Part shown: in pieces, positions 22,507 through 35,229 of the stretch
Layout: each line of letters begins with the position of its first letter
How positions within the stretch are numbered: position 1 is the first letter of the stretch
Assembly (NCBI GenBank): GCA_015680685.1
Contig: MNCI01008086.1
Coordinates: 823,226 to 887,225 of the forward strand
Reading direction: 5' to 3'
Origin: Gnetum montanum
Lineage: Eukaryota > Streptophyta > Gnetopsida > Gnetales > Gnetaceae
DNA length: 64,000 bases
Notes under the pieces: model-generated
Databases searched by the model: none
What the model was told of the DNA's origin: nothing
Seen by the model: only the letters and a program-made list of their open reading frames with translations
Program-made: the position numbers and the translations under genes

Positions 22507-23327
22507 TGATGAGCGGCAAGGTATCCCTACGCTTAACCATACGAATACGAGCGTACACACACAATCCAATCAAATTCCAAGGACTAAGTGCTTATGTGCC
22601 TTCACAGAACCCAAACAAGTTAGTCAATCGTTGTCTTCCCATGCTTAGTTGTATAGTACAATTGTATGGTTAAGTAAACTTGAGGTATATGATTTTTATA
22701 TGTTTTCTAATGTTTTATGTCCCGGTGCTACAAAGGGAGAAGTGAACTAATTAAGTAAACAATTTAATTTAACTAATCGACTATTCTCTAACTAGTCCTA
22801 ACACCAACATCTGTTCCCACTTACTGTACACATCCTAAACTAGTGCAACACTTTTGGGATTACCAAATGCTAATCATTACTAGGTTACCAAGTGTTCCAC
22901 GCATGCTCGAAGTGGTCATACTAAGTGTGCTTACTTGAGAGAGTTAACAAGGTGAGAGAGAGAACATTAATTAACTAAGGAAAGCATTAAATAACTATAA
23001 ATAACATTAAATAAACTATTTTGAATGCTGTAAGGTTTATCACAAAGTTTGTCTTTATTTTCAGCCACAAGGTGTGCTCAAGTACACAATGCTTGAATAA
23101 AGATCTGTTCACTTTATGACTCCTACTGCGGGCACTCTGAAATAATTCTAACTCTAAGGAAAATTGCAAGAGTTCGGGTAAGGGACTAAGACTAACTATG
23201 TAAACCAAGCGCGCATGCCTCTTATTTATAGGTGATGAGGTGAGTTCCAACATCGGATGTCCAATATTGCTTAGTGAACTCTGATATCGTGAACCCGATA
23301 TCTCGGATCTGATATCACAGTTCATCA
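22507..23327 (-). repeat. Element A 5' LTR
   Basis: 821 bases, TGATGAGC to GTTCATCA. Minus-strand TATA at 23223-23230. The GATATC units at its outer end are degraded relative to the 3' LTR. Confidence 0.92.
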
Positions 23328-23847
23328 ATAGGATAAAGACCCAACACATGGTGTCAACTTCTACATCATAACTTGCAATATTATTATCAAAAACATAGTA
23401 GACATTCAAAAAACATAAAGGAAATGACTCAAGAAAAAAGAAAATTTAAAAAAAAAAGAAAAATAAGAAGAAATAGAAAACATATTAAGAATTAGAAATT
23501 TTTTGAAAAAATAGGAAAATGATAAAAAATTGTAAAACAAAAAGGTGAAAATGAACTTACTAGTTCTTGATTCATGCTAGGCCATCTCCCCCATGATTAA
23601 ATTCATGGGTGAGCATTTGGAAAATGGACCAGACATTCCCTTGATTATACACCATAATTTTTCCATTTATCATCTTTAATGATTTAATTTTTCACTTGGT
23701 AGTAGATTTAACATTGATGTTACTCACATTTCAATCATTTGAAGACATATCTTTAAGTAGACTAGAAGGTGTTTTCTTTTTAGGGGGTCCACGCATGTTT
23801 CCTTGTTTACCTTCTATTTTAGTTCATGTGTCTTCTTGTTTAACATC

Positions 23848-26401
23848 TTATTTTAGTGTATAGTCAGAGTGTAAGATGTTCTTCTCTAAGTTCTCTATTT
23901 GGTTCATTTTTTTAGGACAATAACTAATAAGTGGGTTGGATGTTTTCATGCATCTTTGGAATGGTTTTGTATTCTCATTTTTGAGCCATTGGTTATCTTT
24001 TGGTTTAGTGGCTATTGTGTAGACTTGGTTTTGCACACACACTTGTTCCTTAAGTTTGTTGTGGGTTGGTATCGGGATTGTGTTAATGCTTTGAAATTTT
24101 AGCCCATAATTGCATCCTTTATCATTATTAGTAATGCATGGAATTTTCTGTCTCTCCATAGTGATAGGTTCATCTTTTATGTTTTGTGTCGAAGTAGTAA
24201 TGATTGTTGGCTCTTGCGTAGGATTAGGAGACATTGTATTTGTGAGGAAGGAGGTTGCACCATATTGTCCTTGTGCTAGTTTTGATGAGCTAGTAGGTCT
24301 ACTAGTTTTATTCACATGTGTGGAAACTATTCTAAAGAAAGGACATTTCTGAGATTTTTGCTGAGATCTACTAATAGTTGAGATCTACTAACATTATCAT
24401 TCACTTGTATGTTCACAGCACAAGTGGCATTCTTGTGTTGAGGTTGTGGTGCCAATCCTTCCTGCATTATTGGTGGTGATGTATGATGGAGGGAAGTATG
24501 AGAGTGTTGAGGATGTGACATATGATGAAAGGCATGGGATGGCGATCTCACAAGAGATGTTGTGGGTTGATAGTATTCAAGAGAGTAGTAGTTGTGATTT
24601 GAGATAAAGGAAGTAGAACCATTTGGAGAAATAGGTTGGTGAACATAGTATCCATAAGGATCTGGCTGGTGATAGGGGTATTGCTGATTTGTTGATGGCA
24701 TCCCCCATGATTATGGGTTTTTCCATTATGGTTTATAGTAGTCTCAAGGTTGATAAGAAGTCCCACTCAGATAGTACTGTTGGTTATAGGACTATCTTTA
24801 ATTACCTTGTGGGTAAGGAAATCTCCTAGGCATTTGCTTTTCTACGAACTTAGGATTCAAGGCAAAAGCCCCAAACTCTTGTAGATGTAAAATAATTGGG
24901 CAATATCCCTTAATATGTTCATATTGGTAGATGTTACATCTATCATCCTTTTCTATATCTAAGTCTATAACCTCTTCTACTATAATTATTTTCACTTTTT
25001 GTTGATAAGTGTCCTTACCTATTTCTTTGTTCTTTGTTCTTTTCTTGTTTTGATTACTTAATCCTTTTTTCTTTACCTTCTCATCTATGATTTTCAAGTT
25101 GGTTGTAATATTTTCATTCATCAACTCCTACATATTATCTACCCTTGCTTCAATCTTAGCAATAGACTTTTTTATTGACAAGGTTTTGTGTGAAATCAAC
25201 TCATCAAGAGCTACCTCTTTTTCTTGATCATAAATATGAACCTCTTTTTCATGAAGAGCTGGATCCCAATTATATTTCTCTAAACTCTCCTTTTTACATA
25301 GCTCTCCTTTTTCTTTTGCCATTTATTCAACTAGCCTTTGTATCTGATGGGCTCTTAATTCTAATAATTTTCCTTGGGCATAGATCCCAAGGGTCTCCCT
25401 TGTTTTGTTATCAAGCCCATATATGATGTGGATAAGTTTCTCTTTTTGAAAAAGCCATAGCCTAGATATCTATGTAGTAGAGAACAGTATTTGTCCAAGG
25501 CTACATTCAAGGATTCATAGTTTTTTTGCTTCCATCCTTGGATTTGTTTTGTTAGATTGGACACTCATTCATAGGTTTAGTATTTTTCATTGAAGAGCTC
25601 AAGCATTGTGGACCACCAATGGATTGAATCTAGTTCCAACGATATATACCAACTTTCATCTTCTTCTATTAGTGTCCTAGGAAAGAGCTTAAGCTTTTTT
25701 CACTTACATTTGATATTTTACAAGGCATAAACATCATGGAAGACTTGTAAAAGATGTTGTGGATCAGAACGATAGCCTCCTTCAAATTTAGGAATGTTAT
25801 TCATATCAAGCCATTTGATGCAACTTTTCCTTTGATTCCTATGGGGTATTCTAACTACCTTTGTGATTTTTATCATGCTTTCAGTAGCCAACAAGGGTTC
25901 ATCATCATCAAACATATACAAATGAAAATCTCTATTTCTATTTATCTAATTACGATGATCTCATCTATGCTCACTTTGATGTCTTTCATCTTGCCTTTAC
26001 TTTTTATTTCAATATTCATCTTGATCTCTTAGTGTATCTCAATCTATATGCCTATGTTCATCTTCATTACAACTAGATGTTAAAGAGGAAGAGGAATATG
26101 GTAAACTAGAAGAATCACCATAGCTCTTATATCTCCCCCTATGGTTCCTTGATTTATCTCTTCTAGGTTTGGAGGAGGTTCTAGGCCTTAAGGCCCTCAT
26201 TGTTTTATGACTTGCTCCATCCCCTCTAGGATTGTTAGTGATAGTTGATTGTAGTTCTTGAATATAATAAGGGTCAAGATCAACATATGAGATCCTTGCT
26301 TATAGTACTTCACTTCAATTCTCTTCAATATAGAACCTACCATTTCTCCTACTAGTGCTCTCATCATGTGATGCATTATTGGGCATATGTGAAGAAGACA
26401 T
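23848..26401 (-). pseudogene. Element C gag
   Basis: Start ATG at 26401 (MSSSHMPNNASHDES). Pieces at 25718-25921 and 25361-25564 (capsid-type region with QIQGWKQKNYESLNVALDKY), 25128-25322 (charged), 24798-25124 (degenerate knuckle CNIYQYEHIKGYC), 24327-24701 (Pro/His/Tyr-rich) and 23848-24315. Broken in many places; no downstream pol. Confidence 0.7.
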
Positions 26402-26514
26402 GTTTTTATTTGATAATGTGTGTGACTTCAAATATTAATATTTTAGAAAAGATAAATCATTGATACTTTTACAGCGATCGTTTATAATATAACTAATCTA
26501 GATAACTAGCACCA

Positions 26515-26532
26515 TCTCCGACAATGGCGCCA
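26515..26532 (-). other. Element C primer-binding site (tRNA-Asp type)
   Basis: Minus strand TGGCGCCATTGTCGGAGA, one base from the LTR end; the closest in the window to the canonical tRNA-Asp primer site. Confidence 0.85.
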
Positions 26533-26533
26533 A

Positions 26534-26994
26534 TGATGAGTAGCAAGTAGTCTCTTTGCCCAACCATATGAATCACAAGCGTTCACATACAATCTAGTCA
26601 AATTTCATGGATAGAACTAGTGTGGTATCTAGATTGTTAAGCATTGATCGTAGGTCATTATCTTCTCACTTGGACTAGTGTTAGCTTTATGATGTATGGT
26701 TTAGTCTCAAGTGAGACATGTGATTATGATGTTGGGGCCTTAAAGTAACCTTAACAATATCATAAAAATTAATTATTTAATCTAATTAATAACAAGAAGA
26801 TAAATTCTAAGCTAGCCTAAGGGCAATGAGTGTCCATTCTCAACTTGCTGCACACATCATGAACTCAGGTACCCACTACTGGGATTACCATGTGTTATGG
26901 TACTGGGCAAACCAAGTAATAACATTGCTAGGATTACCAAGTGAATATGTGTTTATACTCAAAATTGGTTGTACTCATTTCACCAATTGATTAA
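26534..26994 (-). repeat. Element C 5' LTR, inner part
   Basis: Starts TGATGAGTAGC beside the primer site; interrupted by element B and resumed at 36098. Joined length about 920 bases. Confidence 0.8.
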
Positions 26995-27880
26995 TGATGC
27001 GTCATAGTCTGCCAGGCCCTGATATTGAGTATATGATATCAATTATGCGATATCGAGTATGCGATATCGTAGGCTTGGAAATGATGTCAGATATCCGATA
27101 TCATTGTTCTTGTGTTTTCCTATAAATACAGCATTGAGGCACATGGTAGAAGAAGTTTTGGAAGGGGAAAGTCTTTAGTTAGTTTTTAGTTTTCAATTCT
27201 TATAGTCAGTTTTAGTGTTCTTTCCAAGTGCATGCCCATAGTGTGATGCTTGTAATTGTATAGAACCTTTGTTTAAGTGTGACGTACTTGGACACACACA
27301 TGATCAGCAATAAAGATCGAGATTACTCCATCATTGCAACATTCACTTAGCTTTTAATTATTTTAATTGTTGATTATTTATTGTTGTTTTCTTAGTTAAT
27401 ATTTCTTTTATTATCATTTACTATTCCTATTGTTAATGTAGAATGAGTACACTTTAATCATGAACAATTAAGTGTAACTACGTGGTAACCCAATGGCGTA
27501 TCGAGCAGTGCTTTGAGCGATGTATGCTTGGTAATCCCAGAAGTAGTACATGAAGTCCAAGATGCGTACAGATGATTAGGGATGGATGTTCATCGCACTT
27601 AGACTAGCTTAAATCTTATTTCCTATTGTCCATTAGCTTAATTAAGTTATCTCTTATTGTCCTAAGGAGTAGCATAGTAGTAGGGATCACATCATACACC
27701 TCACTCTAGACCAAACCATACATGAAAAAGCAAATACTAGTCCAAGTGGGAAGAAAATGAGCTACAATCAATGTATAACCATCTAGGTGCCACAACTAGT
27801 CCATCAGTAGAGTTCGATCGGATCGCGCGTACATGCTCATATTTGTATGATTAAGCATAGGGGTACCTCACCGCTCATCA
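26995..27880 (+). repeat. Element B 5' LTR
   Basis: 886 bases, TGATGCGT to GCTCATCA. Three full 14-base units (27021-27062) plus a partial one, TATA at 27121-27128, AATAAA near 27310. The longer length compared with the 3' LTR is partly one extra 14-base unit. Confidence 0.92.
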
Positions 27881-27881
27881 T

Positions 27882-27899
27882 TGGCATCATTGTTGAGGA
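27882..27899 (+). other. Element B primer-binding site
   Basis: TGGCATCATTGTTGAGGA, one base after the LTR; a mutated tRNA-Asp-type site. Confidence 0.75.
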
Positions 27900-27992
27900 T
27901 GGTGCTAGTTATTAATGATATAATAGGGTATTAATGATATATCTTTCAAACAAAGAAATTAAATTCAATTAAGTCATACACAATTCATGGTA

Positions 27993-30452
27993 ATGTCTCT
28001 TTCACAAGACAATGATAACATAACATATAATGAGGTAATTCATTGGAGAACCAACAAAATTTATGATGAAGAAGAAATTTGGAGTACTTAATGTTATGTA
28101 AAATTTTCATATGTTCATAGACACCCCAATGATACTCAAGGAATTTTTTCATCCAACTTAAATGCCTCTAATGAATATGGGACATCCCCTAGAACAAGGG
28201 GGCCCATAAGGCCTAGGACCTTCTCAATGGGTAGCAAGAGTACATTAGGGGATGATTGGAATACTTACAAAAGTCATGAGGAGTCTTTGAGTTTCCTCTC
28301 TTCCTCTACTCTTTCAACGTTGAGTTGTGACACAGATGACTATTCCTTAAGGGGTCAGTGTAGAAATAAAAACCGAACCTATGGGCAAAATTAAAAACGT
28401 CAACATGAACATAGACAACATTGTCCTAACTCATGAACTCACAACCTATTTAGTGACGATGAACTCCTACTGGTCACTAAGAGCCTAATGCATATAATAT
28501 AGGCCATTTAGATATCCTACAAGCATCACAAGGATAGTTGTCTATCCAAGCTTGATTTAAACAACTTTCCTAAGTTCTTAGGAGGCTATGATTCAAATCT
28601 ACAACGTCATTTACAAGCCTTCTATGATGCCTATGTATGGAACAACATTGAGAATGGGTGGCAAAGACTCAAACTCTTCCCTATGATACTCATTGGCCAA
28701 GCTAAAGTGTGGTATAGGTCTTTAAAAATGGATTCAATTCACCATTGGCCTACAATGGTAAACCTCTTCAATGAAAGATATCAAACCTATGCAAGAGTGT
28801 TAGCCTTGAGAAGACAAATCCAAGAGTGGAAACAAGGGCAACATGAACCCTTGGACATGGCCTTAGAAAGATATTATTCTTTGTTAAATAAATGTCCAAG
28901 CCATGGGTTCTCCGATGAAAGGCTAATTTATCACATCATGGATGGGCTCCGTAATGAAACAAGGGAGACCCTAGGGATGTATGCCCCAGGTCAACTATAT
29001 GAACTACGAACCCATCAATTCCAAGAGCTTATTAAGCGGGTAGCAAAAGAAGAAGGAGAAATAGCCAAATGGAAGAATGTTAAAAAATCTCAACAGGACC
29101 AAACTCTTGAAATAACATAGGTCCATAATTATGAAGAGGAGAAACCAACTCACCTCGAGGAGGTGAAACCGTCCCTACCTTTGCCAATACTAAAATCACT
29201 AGATGAAATCAAGACAAAGATCAACAAGATGATGAAGTGGGTACATGAAAAATGTGGAGAATATGTAGACATTATTAGAGGGAGACACACACAAGATAAC
29301 TTTGATATCCAAAAAAAATAGAGGATACCAAACCTAGAAATAGGATAGAACACCATTTAACAATTGGAAAGAAGGGCTGAAGAAAATGAGGATAGGGGAT
29401 CAACTGCAAATCATATGTATCAATGCGATGTTTACCTGTACAATCATCCAAAAGGGAAATTCCCAATCTTGTCACATCTACATGAGCATTGGGGAAGAAT
29501 GTTACATCTAGATTTCATACAAAAGTACATGGTTGGGTGCATCCCTATCCCATAACTTTATGAACAATTCCAAAACTCAGCATACTATCCATGGGAAAAT
29601 TCTTACTAGCCTCAGTACTGTGCTCAACCACAATGGCAAAACCCCCAATCATGGAGGAGGCCATTGCCAAACTGGCCACACCCATCATATCACCCAAAAC
29701 CAAGTGCTTATTATGTTCAAAACCATGTTTCTCCAACTAGATCAACATCCTCTACTTCACCTCATCATTATCACTTTCCTGAGTATCATCAATCCATGTC
29801 CTCTCCTGCAAGATCACCACCTCATGTTCTTCAAACTCCTCCTTACTCTCAATATTCTCATCCTTCACCTCCTTCTACATCGTCACTAATTGTACCGAAA
29901 GGTTTTGCACCATAGCACCAACCAACAAACATTACTTGTGCTACTACTATCAATAGTAGTGGGAGTTCTCCACAATGTTAGAAGCGTCTTTTCTTTAGGC
30001 ATGGCCATAGAAAGAAACAGCACGATTCTGAAACATTGCATCCTCCAACTCAGCACAAGCCCAACATAATGATGCACCTTCCTCTTCAAACTTAATAAGT
30101 CCTATTACCTTATCCAGGCCACCAATTAATACTCCAACAACCATGCAGCCCAATGAATATAATAACGTGAGGAGACATACTGATCCTTACATACCATCTT
30201 ATGGTCATGGGTGCCATAGTGGGTCAACTTCTTATCATATGACCACATCTTATAATTTGCCCCACTATGCCTACTTTAATCAAGTGTGTGAACCACAATT
30301 TGGATACGTTCTTGCCACTACACCAAAAGACACCCAATGGTTTGGATATGACCCGACCCCAATATTTCCAACATGCATGGATCCTAACTTTCCATTTATT
30401 AATTTTTTCCATGATCAAAGGTTTAGTCATGGGGGATACCCCCCATTCTAAT
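27993..30452 (+). pseudogene. Element B gag
   Basis: Probable start ATG at 27993 (MSLSQDNDN). The best open stretch is 28683-29120 (145 codons), the capsid-type domain: QAKVWYRSLKMDSIHHWP, RRQIQEWKQGQHEPLDMALE, SDERLIYHIMDGLRNETRET. A degraded zinc knuckle (CDVYLYNHPKGKFP) is at about 29420-29465. The Pro/Ser/His-rich tail covers 29664-29915 and 30143-30451, ending HGGYPPF. Stops and shifts break it elsewhere. Confidence 0.8.
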
Positions 30453-31690
30453 AAGCAGAATTAGTAAATGTTTTTCCTTTTCCTTGGTTTTACAATTTTT
30501 TGTTTTCTAATTAGTTGAGGCATTAGTTGAGGCATTTGTTTTCTAATCAGTTGAGGCATTGTTCTATGTTTTCGAGTCACAAGTGACTAATTATTTGGAT
30601 AGTGAGCCCACAACATCCACCCATCCATTCTATTAATAAGAGGTTCTTGCTCCGGGTATGATGATATTCTTGTTATCATCAAAACTTAAAGTAACTTTGT
30701 ACTCATTATGCCCAAAGCAAAGAGTGATGGACTAAGAGGGAATGGCAAGGATGAAACATCAAGGGGACTTGTGGATTCTCTTTGGTGACATTTGTATGTA
30801 CTATCATGCAACTTGGTTGTACTAAGATCCTTATAGATCTAACAAACAATGGGAGTAAGAGTTGTAATAAAGGAACTCAAAGAAGAAAATAAAGAAGAAA
30901 AGTAGAAAAGAAAAGCACAAGAAAAAAATGTCAAAAACAAATTCAAATCATCCCTCCCTTTCACAAAACACCAAGTGATCGTACACCTTACTATCATGAT
31001 GCTCTTATGGTTATCTATCATTAGGATGAAACAATACGATGTCACTAATTAGAGGTATGGACTTGGTTTTGATCTTGGATTGAAAGGCTAATGGTACTTT
31101 AATCACACACAACACATAGGATTCATTGTGCCCAAGGTAAATTACCTTACATCTTGATCTCTACAATCCCTTCTACAATTCATCTCATCTCATGATCCAA
31201 ATACTTCTAACTTGTGCCTTATGTGGCATAGAATTCATACCTCATAGTAGTGGTACTTAACATGTGTGTGTTTTGTTACATAGGTGCAGGTTGCATTTAG
31301 CCCTTTTAGTGCCTATGGACATTTTAAGATGTGGTTACATAAGGGCATTATAGGTTGGAAACTGCTTTGGGAAGGACCCACTTGCATGACTTTTGTAATT
31401 TGTACTTGTTGCACACCACCACATCATTTTATACCCTCTGAGTACTCCATTACTAAATCTATTCTTTCCTTTATCAACATTTTAATCGAATGTTCCTTGG
31501 AACCATTACATGTCCTTTTTCCTCATCCTTTTCAAAGAACTTCATTGTATGACTCCACTTCATTACACTTTCAGTGCCTCAATTCCCACTTGCCATAACC
31601 CTAGACCTTTCGAATCTACCTCAAATCCTTTAATTTTGGCCCTAAAAACTTAAACAATCATCAATTCTACTAAGCACCCTATCTTGGTTG
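30453..31690 (+). other. Element B spacer where pol would be expected
   Basis: Non-coding, no RT, RNase H or integrase motifs in any frame. Contains a small internal repeat of TTGAGGCATT at 30497-30560 and an A-rich stretch at 30860-30940. Confidence 0.7.
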
Positions 31691-31696
31691 GGACGC

Positions 31697-31752
31697 AATA
31701 TTGGGTACACGCCATTGTGTACACAATATCGCATCCATAGAAAGTATATATA
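31697..31752 (+). promoter_or_regulatory. LTR-like internal promoter upstream of element B ORF2
   Basis: Three consecutive 14-base units (31697-31710, 31711-31724, 31725-31738) resembling the GATATC units of the LTR, then TATATATA at 31745-31752. Same order as the LTR promoter, 508 bases upstream of the ORF2 ATG. Confidence 0.55.
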
Positions 31753-32009
31753 GGGGACCCCCATGCACTACACATGTCATTTTCAACAGTTGACATAGGG
31801 GTAGTTGTTCAAATTTTCTTCCACGATTTTCAGAGCTTTGGGAGTCTAAATTCAATTTCCAATATTTCACTCTTCAACACTCTGATGATTTCTTTTTTGA
31901 TTAAACCTAATTAAACCTGGAGTGTTCAACTTAGTTGTGTGGGAGGGATACTATAGAAATTGCACATAATTTTTTTGAAATTTGTTATCACCTGAAGGAT
32001 ATCATAAGG

Positions 32010-32259
32010 GTAAGTACTATCAGAAATTCATGCCAAACTAATTTTCTCCCTTCACCCAAGTTATCTAAATTATTATATGTGTCACCTAAACAGATCAGGT
32101 CCGACATTAAACTTTTAGGGAAACTTCCTTGAAAAATTTCTAACTCTAGAATCACACTAAGTAAAGAATTAAACATTTATTAAATGTAATGAGTAAGGTA
32201 TAAGATAACCAAATTTCTTTAAATAACCTTACTAATAATCAGTCCTTGTATGATTATAG
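32010..32259 (+). other. Candidate leader intron of element B ORF2
   Basis: Donor AAGG/GTAAGT at 32009/32010 and acceptor TTATAG ending at 32259, exactly before the ATG. A branch-point-like CTAAT is at about 32232. Inferred from motifs only. Confidence 0.45.
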
Positions 32260-34860
32260 ATGGTCCCTAAAAGAGGACAACATGAAGGACCTTCTCAAGG
32301 TGCAACTAAACTCCCGAGAGGAGGAAGAGGCCAAGGACCTCATGCAGAACATGTAGAGTAGGAGGCACAATCATTTAGCATCCATTAGGAAACTCCTGTT
32401 ACTACATAATTTGGCCAAGCAGAAGATCAAGAGGTCAGAGCACCAGAACAAGGACAACACCTCACGTTGTTCCCAGAATGTGTTTAAGCCATTCGGGAAA
32501 AGTCCACATCCTCTGCCATGATTGTGGAACTTAATTTTGGGCCTTTTATTGAATTTGCCCCTCAACCAGTCAAAAATCTACTCAAGGGATCTCCACTATG
32601 GCCCATCCTCTCAAAGAGTGAAGAGTGGTATATGGGTGAAACATATTAGTTTTGGCACAATAAAGAAGAGGGCACCACCATTAATATTGGTGGAATTTTA
32701 GTAGATTTCTCCACAAAGGCCATTGCGAAAGTTTTGAATCTTCCAAATAGAAGGCCCAAAGTTGCTCATTTGTCCACTCGCTTTGATGCAGATGCAAGGA
32801 AAGTATGGTTAAAAAGGGTGTATGAAAAAGAAGATAAGACATATGGGAACTAACCCTTGAAGAGATAATTTACTTTAAAATTGGCACCTATCATATTTTC
32901 CCAACAAAGGGTTTAAATAGAATTTCTACTTATGCAGCAAGAGGAAGTGCAATTTTGTGGGCAAGGTTGATGCCAATTTTCTTCATCTATATTTAACAAA
33001 AATATTAAGGTGATTTGAAGAATGGAAGATAGGAAAGTTCGCACTACCATTTTTGTGTCTAATCAGGAAGCTGTGCCAGCATGCTAGAATTCTGGGGTAC
33101 ACCAATGACATCCTCAGAAAAGCTCAAAATGCTTCATATGTTGAATTACTCAAGCCACCAACACCAAGAAAAGATGTTGGTGAGATGTTGTAGCCTAAAC
33201 AAGAATAGATGGTTGGGCTCACTACACCTCAAAACGGCATGGCCTAGCCAACAATAAGAAGTAGGGCCTAGCATGTAGCCCATAGGCCAACAAAATGAGC
33301 AACTACCAGCATTGCTACAAGATTACCGACTATTGATGAGCCATCTCAGGGCCATCATTGAGATGGTTAGTTGGGGGAGCAGAGATGAGGCCAATCTCTT
33401 CAAGGTGATTGATGATGCTATATGAATAACCATATCAATTGATCCTGTAAGGGGTGAAGTCTCAATTCAATCAAGATGAGGGGAATCACACTAGTTACAA
33501 TAGATCTCTAGAAATGCTACATCATTCCACTTGCAATTAGAAACTAGTGAATGTGCCACAGTGGTGGTCATGCAACACCAGGATGTAGTTGGAGCAGTAG
33601 AAATAATCGTAGATCACATCAAATAATTTTTTAATGTTCCTGTTGTGCCACCATTAGATCTAACTAGAGCAAGAGATGCTCAATTCCTAACTAGTCCCTT
33701 AATGACTCCCGTTGTGCATGAGGATGTTCTTGATTGTTTATTGTAGATAAAGGAAGTAATGACTTCTTTGTTTGACATTCCTGATAATGTCACTGCGGTA
33801 TAGTCAAACCTCATCACCACTAAAGGGAAGCTGATCATGGCTGAGGTTAGGGCTAAACATGTAAAAGCTGAGTTGTAGAGACTCCAAGGAAAGTTCATTG
33901 TCCTATAAGTTGAATGGCAAGATCCATCCCAATTTGTTGTAGTTGATTAGTTAGAATCCTTTAGAACAAAGTAACTAAATGAATTGTTAATGGAGAATAA
34001 AAGGGTTGTAATGGAAAAACAATAGGCTAATTGGAATGCTTCAAAGGCACAAGCTCAAATGTATGCATATGCTAAAGCTCTCAAGGCCTTATAAGAAGAG
34101 AATAAATTACTTGCTATTGAAAATCTTTGGTTGACAATAGTTGAGAAACAGAGAAATGTTCTCAAGGAAAGCCTTTAGCAAATGAGAGAACAATTAATAA
34201 GAGTCAACCAAGATATAAGTTTCTTAGCCAAAGAAAATAGAACCCTTTCAATTGAGGAGGTACATGTCATCCAACAAAAGATAGCTATTGAAATAAGCAT
34301 GTGGTAAAATGAGGCTAAGAAGCATGAAAGATTAAAGGAGCGCTTCCACGACTAAGTGGGCATGTACAAGGAAATCATTGAGAAAAAACTCTGAATGGCC
34401 AAGGCACATATCAACTCCCTCAATGCTCAAAATACTAATTGGTGGGTCATTTTGGATACTTATGCCCTTGCCCATTAAGTGGACTTAAAAAAGCCAGGAC
34501 CTACATATTTAAGATCTCAAAGAATACATGGAGTTGACAAATTGCAGCAAATCTGCGAGATGCCAACTTAGCCATGTTGACAACAGGATGCTCGAGGAAT
34601 GAGCTTGAGAAGTAGGTAGTGATGACTTACGCAAGATATGAAGCTGAGTTTGCCAAACATAAGAAAACATTGCAAAGATTAGAGCTTGCAAACTCTAAAT
34701 TAAAGATGGTAAAGGCTAGTTACCAAAGTCAAAAAGATGTAGTAGCAAATTTGGCTCGATGGCTTACAAATTACTAGGAACTTAAAGATAAAGCTAGAGC
34801 CTATGAAGAGGAACGACGGCTATTTGCGGCATGGTATATCAAGGCCAATTAAATGTTCCC
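32260..34860 (+). pseudogene. Element B env-position ORF2 (domain + coiled coil)
   Basis: Starts MVPKRGQHEGP at 32260. At about 32521-32860 it reads ELNFGPFIE, SPLWPILSKSEEWYMGE and FSTKAIAKVLNLPN, which align with elements H and I. From memory this N-terminal part resembles the 'putative plant transposon protein' domain seen in plant retrotransposon ORFs; not verified. The rest (about 33500-34850) is Leu/Gln/Glu/Lys-rich and coiled-coil-like, ending with KASYQSQKDVVANLAR and FAAWYIKAN, shared with element H. Many stops and frameshifts. The position between pol and the 3' LTR is where Athila elements carry their env-like gene; no signal peptide or membrane segment is seen. Confidence 0.65.
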
Positions 34861-35219
34861 ACAGCTGTTGTGTTTATGGGAAGTGCTAGCTCCATCAAAC
34901 ATTGGAACATTAGCATGGATGGCTCATGATCCTCAAACAAAAGAGGAGAAACTTCAGGCACTTCTTCAAAGGTATCAATTTTAGAAGCCTGGAGCATAGG
35001 ACAAAGGAAATGCGTCCATGGAGGAGCCACCACCATCGGAAACCACATGAGTTTCACAAGTTTTGTATTTTGTGTTGGTGTTCAAATTTTGTTTTTTTTT
35101 TCCACACTACAGCATGAAACAATCCATGGTCAATCAATAATCTCATACCTATCCACTGTTTGTAATCGAATAAACTTATTCCTCATTTTGTTTGACTCGA
35201 GGACAAGTTTTTATTCAGT

Positions 35220-35229
35220 TGTAGGGGTA
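35220..35229 (+). other. Element B polypurine tract
   Basis: TGTAGGGGTA immediately before the 3' LTR start TGATGAGTC. Confidence 0.8.

Larger units (their letters stand above)
13472..23327 (-). mobile_element. Element A: full-length Athila-like Ty3/gypsy retrotransposon
   Basis: 9.86 kb. LTRs at 13472-14302 and 22507-23327 both start TGATGA and end TCATCA on the strand shown. Exact 5-bp target duplication ATAGG at 13467-13471 and 23328-23332. A tRNA-Asp-type primer site adjoins the right LTR and a polypurine tract adjoins the left LTR, proving minus orientation. Internal order is gag, protease, reverse transcriptase, RNase H, integrase, then about 1.85 kb of spacer (14303-16156). LTR pairs differ visibly (roughly 10% by eye, mostly transitions), so the insertion is old. 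No chromodomain is seen after integrase. No env-position ORF remains, unlike elements B and I. Confidence 0.92.
23333..26994 (-). mobile_element. Element C, segment 2 (gag and half of 5' LTR)
   Basis: Continuation of element C right of element A: spacer (23333-23840), gag (23848-26401), primer site and the first 461 bases of its 5' LTR, which is cut by element B at 26995. The spacer contains a match to the end of the integrase region (CCATCTCCCCCATG near 23582), but no RT, RNase H or integrase coding sequence lies between it and gag, so pol has been deleted. Confidence 0.75.
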
